Shown one piece after another: positions 58,724 through 64,000 of a stretch of DNA of 64,000 nucleotides (the stretch's first letter is position 1; the number at the start of each line of letters is the position of its first letter). A program made the translations under genes and the position numbers. The notes under the pieces were generated by a model. That model ran no database searches and had not been told where the DNA came from. It saw only the letters and a list, made by a program, of their open reading frames with translations. The DNA comes from Betaproteobacteria bacterium (GTDB lineage: Bacteria; Pseudomonadota; Gammaproteobacteria; Burkholderiales; UBA6910): positions 1-64,000 of the forward strand of contig JACPEG010000032.1 in the NCBI GenBank assembly GCA_016183615.1, written 5' to 3'.

Positions 58724-59383
58724 ATGAAAAACTTTCTGGAAGAGCTCAAGCGGGTCAATCCCAAGGATCCGGGCAGCTGGCCCTGGCCCATTAAGCTGCT
58801 GGGACTCGCGTCGCTGCTGGTCGGCATCGTCGCTGCGGGCGCCGTTTTCGACTGGCAGGACCAGTGGGAGGCGCTGCAGAAGTCCGAGCAGGAGGAAGGC
58901 AAGCTGAAAGAGACCTTCCTTGCCAAGAAAAAAGAGGCGATCAACCTGGATATCTACAAACAGCAACTCAAGGACATCGAGCTCTCCTTTGGCGCGCTGC
59001 TCAAGCAGCTCCCGAACCGCGCCGAGATGGACGCTCTGATCATCGATATCAACCAGGCCGGCCTGGGCCGCGGGCTGCAGTTCGACCTGTTCAAGCCGGC
59101 GCCGCGCGAAAACATATCCGAGTTCTACGCCGAACTCCCCATTTCCATCACGGTGACGGGCAGCTACCACGATATGGGGGCATTCGCGAGCGACATTGCC
59201 CAGTTGCCCCGCATCGTCACCCTGAACGACGTGAAGCTCGCCCCGGGGAAGGGAGGCGGGCTGGTGATGGAAGCCGTGGCCAAGACCTACCGCTACCTGG
59301 ATGAGGCGGAAATCGCCAAGCAACGTGCCGCCGCCGCGCCCAAGCCCGCGGCCAAGCCCGCGCCCGCCAAGGGGGCCAAATGA
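58724..59383 (+). CDS. pilO: Type IV pilus assembly protein PilO
   Basis: 219 aa. One membrane helix (about residues 24-43), a coiled coil (KSEQEEGKLKETFLAKKKEA), then a periplasmic domain with LPITVTGSYHDMGAF-like SITVTGSYHDMGAFASD. It pairs with PilN and contacts PilP. An Ala/Pro/Lys-rich C-terminus is present. It overlaps pilP by four bases. Confidence 0.96.
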   Translation: MKNFLEELKRVNPKDPGSWPWPIKLLGLASLLVGIVAAGAVFDWQDQWEALQKSEQEEGKLKETFLAKKKEAINLDIYKQQLKDIELSFGALLKQLPNRAEMDALIIDINQAGLGRGLQFDLFKPAPRENISEFYAELPISITVTGSYHDMGAFASDIAQLPRIVTLNDVKLAPGKGGGLVMEAVAKTYRYLDEAEIAKQRAAAAPKPAAKPAPAKGAK

Positions 59384-59895
59384 GGCTGCTTACCGCGCTG
59401 GCCGTAGCGCTGGTCGTCGCGGGCTGCGGCGGGGGGGCCTACAAGGACCTGGAGCAGTTCGTCAAGGAATCCGGGCAGGGGCTGCGGGGCAAGGTGGAGC
59501 CCCTGCCGGAGGTGAAACCCTACGAGGCCTTCGCCTACAGCGCCTTCGATCTGCCTGACCCCTTCAAGCCGCGCAAGATCGAGGCCAAAGGCGGCGCAGG
59601 GGGCGGCGGATTGCGGCCCGATTTCAGCCGCCGCAAGGAACCACTTGAGGCATTTCCGCTGGAGAGTCTCAAGATGGTCGGCACGCTGCAACAGGCCAAG
59701 GAGACCTACGCGCTGGTAAAGGCGCCGGACAACACCCTGTTCCGGGTCAGGTCCGGCAATTACCTGGGCCAGAACTTCGGCCAGATCACGGAGATCAGCG
59801 AATCGGAAGTGAAGCTGAAGGAGATCGTTCAGGATACCGGCGGCGACTGGACCGAACGCGTGAGCAGTTTGCTGCTCGAGGAAGTGGGGAAGTGA
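59380..59895 (+). CDS. pilP: Type IV pilus lipoprotein PilP
   Basis: 171 aa with lipobox VVAGCGGG, so anchored at the inner membrane. Residues PDPFKPRKIEA and SLKMVGTLQQAKETYALV, VRSGNYLGQNFGQI identify PilP. Its C-terminal beta domain contacts PilQ. It lies inside the pil operon, 37 nt before pilQ. Confidence 0.96.
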   Translation: MRLLTALAVALVVAGCGGGAYKDLEQFVKESGQGLRGKVEPLPEVKPYEAFAYSAFDLPDPFKPRKIEAKGGAGGGGLRPDFSRRKEPLEAFPLESLKMVGTLQQAKETYALVKAPDNTLFRVRSGNYLGQNFGQITEISESEVKLKEIVQDTGGDWTERVSSLLLEEVGK

Positions 59896-59932
59896 CGAGC
59901 AGCCTGCTGCTCGCGGAACAGGAGCAGAGAAG

Positions 59933-62068
59933 ATGATTACAGCACACAGATTCTTGCGCGGCCTGGCAGGTACGGCGGCCGTGTTCCTCCTCGCGGTCCT
60001 GGCCGCGGCCCCGAGCGTCGCACAGACCTCCGCCGGCGCGGGCAATTCGATCGAGTCCCTCGACGTATCCACCGTGCAGGGAGGCCGGATCGTCGTAAAG
60101 ATCGGCCTGAAGGAGGCCCTGGCGAATCCGCCCGCGGGATTTGCCCTGAATGATCCGCCGCGGCTCGCGCTCGATCTTCCCAACACCGGCAACGCGCTCG
60201 GCAAGAGCGCCCAGGACGTCAATCAGGGCGAGTTGCGCAGCGTCAATATCGTTCAGGCGGGCAACCGCACCCGCCTCGTGTTCAACCTGACCCAGCCGGT
60301 GGGCTATGACGTGCGCCTCGACGGCAAGAGCCTGCTGATCTCCCTCCAGGGCTCCGCGACGGCAGCAGCAGCCCCGACCACAACCCGATTCGCGGAAGCC
60401 AAGGCCGGGCCGCAGGCCCATGCCATCCGGGATGTCGAGTTCCGGCGCGGCGCCGCCGGGGAGGCCCGCATCGTCGTGGACCTTTCTGATACCGGTACCG
60501 GGATCGACATCCGCCAGCAGGGCAGGAGCCTCATTGTAGACTTCACCAAGACCGGTCTCCCGCGTAATCTCGAGCGCCGCCTCGACGTGACCGACTTTGC
60601 GACACCGGTACAGACCGTGGACACGTTCGGACAGGGCGAAAACGTCCGGATGGTGGTGGAGTCCAAGGGCCTGTGGGAGCACTCGGCCTACCAGACCGAT
60701 ACACGCTTCATCCTGGAAGTGAAGCCCATCGTCGAGGATCCCACCAAATTGACGCAAGGTATCGGTTACACCGGGGAGAAATTGTCGCTCAACTTCCAGA
60801 ATGTCGAGGTTCGCGCGGTGTTGCAGGTGATCGCGGACTTCACGGGGCTGAACATCATCACCAGCGATACCGTCGGCGGCAACCTGACCCTGCGGCTGAA
60901 GGACGTGCCCTGGGACCAGGCCCTCGACATCATTCTGCAGGCCAAGGGCCTCGACATGCGCAAGACCGGCAACGTGGTGCTGATTGCCCCGCGCGACGAG
61001 ATCGCCACCAAGGAGAAAATCCTGCTCGAAGCCAGGCAGCAGATCTCCGACCTGGAGCCCACCCGCACCGAGGCCATCCAGCTCAACTACCAGAAGGCGG
61101 ACGAAGTCAGGAAGATCCTCTCCGATCCCACCCAGAAGCTGCTCTCGAAGCGCGGCAGCGTGGTGGTGGACACCCGCACCAACACCCTGTTCGTCCAGGA
61201 CAACTCGACCCGGCTTGAGGAAATCCGGAAACTGATCAAGAAGATCGATGTGCCGGTGCGCCAGGTCATGATTGAGGCGCGCATCGTGGAAGCCAACGAC
61301 AACTTCAGCAAGAACATCGGCGTGCGCCTCGGCTACCACGATCTCACCGGGCGCGGCACCAGCCTGAGCAACATCGGACTGAACCAGCAGCGGCTCGCGG
61401 TGGGCGGCAACCTGAACGATACCGGCCTGCATTCCGGTCAGGGTGCGGCTGCCGCGTTCACCGACAGTCTGTCGGTCAACCTGCCCTCCACCGGGGCCGG
61501 AGGCTTCGGCAACGCCGGCGTGCTTTCGCTGCTGTTGTTCAATGAAGCCTCCACCAAGTTCCTGAACCTGGAACTGTCCGCCCTGGAGGCGGATAACAAG
61601 GGCAAGATCATCGCCAGTCCCCGCGTGGTGACCGCCGACCAGGTGGAAGCAACGATCGAGTCCGGCACCGACATCCCCTACCAGCAGGCGACCAGCAGCG
61701 GCGCGACCAGCGTATCGTTCAAGAAGGCAACGCTGAGCCTCAAGGTGAAACCCCAGATCACGCCTGACGACAACATTATCATGAGCCTCAACGTCAACAA
61801 GGACAGCGTGGGTGCCCCCACGGCCGCCGGTCCCGCCATCAACACCAAGCAGATCACCACCCAGGTGCTGGTGCAAAACGGGGGCACCGTGGTCATCGGC
61901 GGCATCTACAATGAGGAAGAGCGCAAGACCCAGGCGCGCGTCCCGGTGCTCGGCGAGCTGCCCTACGTGGGCTTCCTGTTCCGCAACACCATTACGCAAA
62001 GCGACCGCAGCGAGCTGCTGATCTTCGTCACGCCGCGGGTGCTCAAGGAAAGCCTGAATATCCGCTGA
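59933..62068 (+). CDS. pilQ: Type IV pilus secretin PilQ
   Basis: Outer-membrane secretin, 711 aa with signal peptide. Two AMIN domains (residues about 35-260), a secretin/TonB short N-terminal domain (LSLNFQNVEVRAVLQVIADF), N1 domain, then the secretin core with NLELSALEADNKGKIIASPR, ending VTPRVLKE. Last gene of pilMNOPQ; a strong hairpin follows. The pilus would serve twitching, adhesion or DNA uptake; pilin and motor genes are not in the window. Confidence 0.97.
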   Translation: MITAHRFLRGLAGTAAVFLLAVLAAAPSVAQTSAGAGNSIESLDVSTVQGGRIVVKIGLKEALANPPAGFALNDPPRLALDLPNTGNALGKSAQDVNQGELRSVNIVQAGNRTRLVFNLTQPVGYDVRLDGKSLLISLQGSATAAAAPTTTRFAEAKAGPQAHAIRDVEFRRGAAGEARIVVDLSDTGTGIDIRQQGRSLIVDFTKTGLPRNLERRLDVTDFATPVQTVDTFGQGENVRMVVESKGLWEHSAYQTDTRFILEVKPIVEDPTKLTQGIGYTGEKLSLNFQNVEVRAVLQVIADFTGLNIITSDTVGGNLTLRLKDVPWDQALDIILQAKGLDMRKTGNVVLIAPRDEIATKEKILLEARQQISDLEPTRTEAIQLNYQKADEVRKILSDPTQKLLSKRGSVVVDTRTNTLFVQDNSTRLEEIRKLIKKIDVPVRQVMIEARIVEANDNFSKNIGVRLGYHDLTGRGTSLSNIGLNQQRLAVGGNLNDTGLHSGQGAAAAFTDSLSVNLPSTGAGGFGNAGVLSLLLFNEASTKFLNLELSALEADNKGKIIASPRVVTADQVEATIESGTDIPYQQATSSGATSVSFKKATLSLKVKPQITPDDNIIMSLNVNKDSVGAPTAAGPAINTKQITTQVLVQNGGTVVIGGIYNEEERKTQARVPVLGELPYVGFLFRNTITQSDRSELLIFVTPRVLKESLNIR

Positions 62069-62083
62069 GCCGGCGGATTTCCC

Positions 62084-62122
62084 GATACGGGCCGGGGTTG
62101 CCTCCCCGGCCCGTATCGTTTT
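62084..62122 (+). terminator. Hairpin between pilQ and aroK
   Basis: GATACGGGCCGGGG (62084-62097), loop TTGCCT, then a perfect 14-bp complement (62104-62117), followed by GTTTTGG. The T-tract is short, so termination may be partial and leave aroK-aroB some read-through. Confidence 0.7.
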
Positions 62123-62175
62123 GGAGTCCGTGGCCGGTTTCGGGCCCGCTGCGCCATTTCCGCTAGAATTCCCCG

Positions 62176-62697
62176 ATGCGCGATCGCGGCAACATATTTC
62201 TCGTAGGCCTCATGGGCGCGGGCAAGACCACGGTTGGCAAGCTGCTCGCCAAGCGCCTGCGGAAGACCTTTCTCGACTGCGACCAGGAGATCCAGAAACG
62301 AACCGGCGTGAGCATACCGGTCATTTTCGAGATCGAGGGGGAGTCGGGGTTCCGCACCAGAGAAAGCGCGGCACTGAAGGAACTCACCGCGATGGAAAAC
62401 GTCGTGCTCGCCACCGGGGGAGGAGCGGTGCTCAGCCGGGAAAACCGTCAGCTGCTTTCCCGGAACGGAACCGTGGTGTACCTGCGGGCCGTGGTCGACG
62501 ATTTGTGGGCCAGAACGCGCCACGACCGCAACCGCCCGCTGTTGCAGACCGAAGACCCGCGCGCCAAGCTTGCCGGGCTGTTCGCGGAGCGCGACCCGTT
62601 GTACCAGGAAGTGGCGGATATTATCATCGATACCAGCAGCCAGAGCGTGTATACCCTGGTGCGCCAGCTCGAGCAGCGGCTGCGCCAGCACACCTGA
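62176..62697 (+). CDS. aroK: Shikimate kinase
   Basis: Phosphorylates shikimate. 173 aa P-loop kinase: Walker [27 protein letters not shown] (metal/shikimate Asp), FRTRES, ATGGGAV. It is directly after the pilQ hairpin and 10 nt before aroB, the conserved pilQ-aroK-aroB order. Confidence 0.97.
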   Translation: MRDRGNIFLVGLMGAGKTTVGKLLAKRLRKTFLDCDQEIQKRTGVSIPVIFEIEGESGFRTRESAALKELTAMENVVLATGGGAVLSRENRQLLSRNGTVVYLRAVVDDLWARTRHDRNRPLLQTEDPRAKLAGLFAERDPLYQEVADIIIDTSSQSVYTLVRQLEQRLRQHT

Positions 62698-62707
62698 TCC
62701 CCTGTTC

Positions 62708-63796
62708 ATGGAAACCCTGACCGTCGGCCTTGGCGAGCGCAGCTACCCGATCCACATCGGCGCCGGGCTGCTCTCCCGCGGCGAACTGATCATCCCGCAC
62801 CTGGCGCAGCCGCGCGCCGCCATCATCACCAACAGCGTGGTGGCCCCGCTTTACCTGGACCCCTTGAAGAAGGCCCTCGCCGGCGGCGGCGTGTCTTGCA
62901 TCGAGATCGTCCTGCCCGACGGGGAGGAACGCAAAAATTGGGAGACCCTCAACCAGGTGTACGACGCCCTGCTCTCCAGTCGCTGCGAGCGCAGCACCGC
63001 GGTCATCGCTCTGGGCGGCGGCGTCATCGGCGACCTCGCCGGCTTTGCGGCCTCCAGCTACCAGCGGGGTGTGCCGTTCATCCAGGTGCCGACCACGCTG
63101 CTCGCCCAAGTGGATTCCTCCGTAGGCGGAAAGACCGGGATCAATCACCCGCTGGGCAAGAACATGATCGGGGCGTTCTACCAGCCACGGGTGGTGCTCG
63201 CCGACACCGCCACCCTCAATACCCTGCCCGACCGCGAGCTCAAGGCGGGGCTCGCCGAGGTCATCAAATACGGGCTGATCCGCGACTTCGCGTTCTTCGA
63301 GTGGCTCGAAGCCCACGTGGACCATCTTCTCGCCCGCGACCCGGAAGCCCTGGCCTACGCCATCCGCGTAAGCTGCCAGCACAAGGCCGAGGTGGTGGCC
63401 GCGGACGAACGGGAAAGCGGGGTGCGGGCCCTGCTGAACCTGGGCCACACCTTCGGCCATGCGATAGAGGCGGGCATCGGCTACGGCAAATGGCTGCATG
63501 GCGAAGCGGTCGCCGCGGGAATAGTGCTGGCGGCGGATTTGTCCCGGCGCCTCGGGTACCTCGGCGGTCCCGAGGTGGAGCGTATCGCCAACCTGGTCGG
63601 CCGTGCCGGCCTGCCGGTCAAGGCACCGGACCTGGGTTCGGACCGTTACCTCGAGCTGATGGGCGTCGACAAGAAGGTGGTGAGCGGCAAGCTGCGTTTC
63701 GTCCTGCTCAAGAAAATCGGCCTCGCCGAAGTCTGCTCGGACGTCCCGGAGCCGCTGATCCTGGAAACCCTGGCGGGCGCCGCGCTCCATGCCTGA
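62708..63796 (+). CDS. aroB: 3-dehydroquinate synthase
   Basis: Makes 3-dehydroquinate from DAHP with NAD+ and metal. 362 aa from ATG 62708. [17 protein letters not shown] and [19 protein letters not shown] (NAD/substrate), EVIKYGLI, and the metal histidines in [13 protein letters not shown] and LHGEAVAAG. It overlaps the dGTPase-like gene by eight bases. Confidence 0.98.
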   Translation: METLTVGLGERSYPIHIGAGLLSRGELIIPHLAQPRAAIITNSVVAPLYLDPLKKALAGGGVSCIEIVLPDGEERKNWETLNQVYDALLSSRCERSTAVIALGGGVIGDLAGFAASSYQRGVPFIQVPTTLLAQVDSSVGGKTGINHPLGKNMIGAFYQPRVVLADTATLNTLPDRELKAGLAEVIKYGLIRDFAFFEWLEAHVDHLLARDPEALAYAIRVSCQHKAEVVAADERESGVRALLNLGHTFGHAIEAGIGYGKWLHGEAVAAGIVLAADLSRRLGYLGGPEVERIANLVGRAGLPVKAPDLGSDRYLELMGVDKKVVSGKLRFVLLKKIGLAEVCSDVPEPLILETLAGAALHA

Positions 63797-64000
63797 ACTG
63801 GCCGCGTACGCGGTGGGGCCCGCGAACTCGCGAGGCCGGCGCATCCGGGAAGAGGCCCCCAGCGGGCGCAGCGAGTTCCAGCGCGACCGGGACCGCATCA
63901 TCCATTCCACCGCCTTCCGGCGCCTGGAATACAAGACCCAGGTCTTTGTGAACCACGAAGGCGACCTGTTCCGCACCCGACTCACCCACAGCCTGGAAGT
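63789..64000 (+). CDS. dGTP triphosphohydrolase-like protein (cut by window edge)
   Basis: 70 N-terminal residues. [34 protein letters not shown] and [11 protein letters not shown] match the HD-domain deoxynucleotide triphosphohydrolase family (dgt-like), with the first HD-metal histidine in RLTHSLEV. The rest lies beyond the right edge. This family hydrolyses dNTPs to deoxynucleoside and triphosphate. It overlaps aroB. Confidence 0.9.
   Translation, partial: MPELAAYAVGPANSRGRRIREEAPSGRSEFQRDRDRIIHSTAFRRLEYKTQVFVNHEGDLFRTRLTHSLE

Overview
The window is a gene-dense, GC-rich stretch of bacterial chromosome. No gap between genes reaches 300 bases. Gene content and order point to a betaproteobacterium (Rhodocyclales/Nitrosomonadales-like). 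The supporting blocks are murU-amgK next to lptD-surA-pdxA-rsmA, cytochrome c4-engB-hemB, thiD-thiE-hemL, dusB-fis-purH-purD, pilMNOPQ-aroK-aroB, and ubiquinone genes (ubiA, ubiD, ubiH). LPS export, type IV pilus and lipoprotein genes show a diderm cell. Many neighbours overlap by ATGA or GTGA. The genus cannot be fixed from the sequence alone.

Layout. 1-1.2 kb: groEL (cut by the window edge) and groES, read leftward from a promoter that overlaps a CIRCE operator. 1.4-4.7 kb: a phosphonate-type ABC transporter whose binding protein looks like the putative selenate family. 4.7-5.8 kb: a RES/Xre-type toxin-antitoxin pair with a palindromic operator. 5.9-11.3 kb: an unknown protein, bioA, a beta-CASP nuclease, dacB and a small membrane protein. 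11.3-16.6 kb, leftward: ubiD, a membrane protein, ubiA, recG and a RidA protein. 16.7-19.6 kb: a TPR protein, an FkbM methyltransferase beside tRNA-Ala(CGC), a SapC-like protein and lgt. 19.7-24.6 kb: ilvD, a conserved unknown, a YyaL-like protein and a small cytochrome c. 24.6-29.7 kb: a complete liv-type branched-chain amino acid or amide ABC operon. 29.8-42.3 kb, leftward: amgK, murU, an unknown, pepP, ubiH, dusB, fis, purH, purD, tsaC, hemF, an ACT protein and a DUF711 protein. 42.3-48.2 kb: lptD, surA, pdxA, rsmA. 48.2-54 kb: a severely shortened gloA, rubredoxin, thiD, thiE, hemL, cytochrome c4, engB, a candidate small RNA and hemB. 54-64 kb: a nucleotidyltransferase-like protein, PBP1a, pilMNOPQ, aroK, aroB and the start of a dGTPase-like gene.

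How the genes work together. Most are housekeeping: tetrapyrrole synthesis (hemF, hemL, hemB), purines (purD, purH), ubiquinone (ubiA, ubiD, ubiH), envelope assembly (lptD, surA, lgt, mrcA, dacB, amgK/murU), cofactors (bioA, thiD, thiE, pdxA) and aromatic precursors (aroK, aroB). The parts most worth a second look are three. The first is a 59-codon gloA that has lost the middle of the enzyme, with the join at equivalent points of its two internal repeats. The second is a leftward small-RNA candidate between engB and hemB with C-rich, anti-Shine-Dalgarno loops and a terminator. The third is a family of nested inverted repeats around purH and ubiH. No CRISPR array, prophage, insertion sequence or rRNA was seen.
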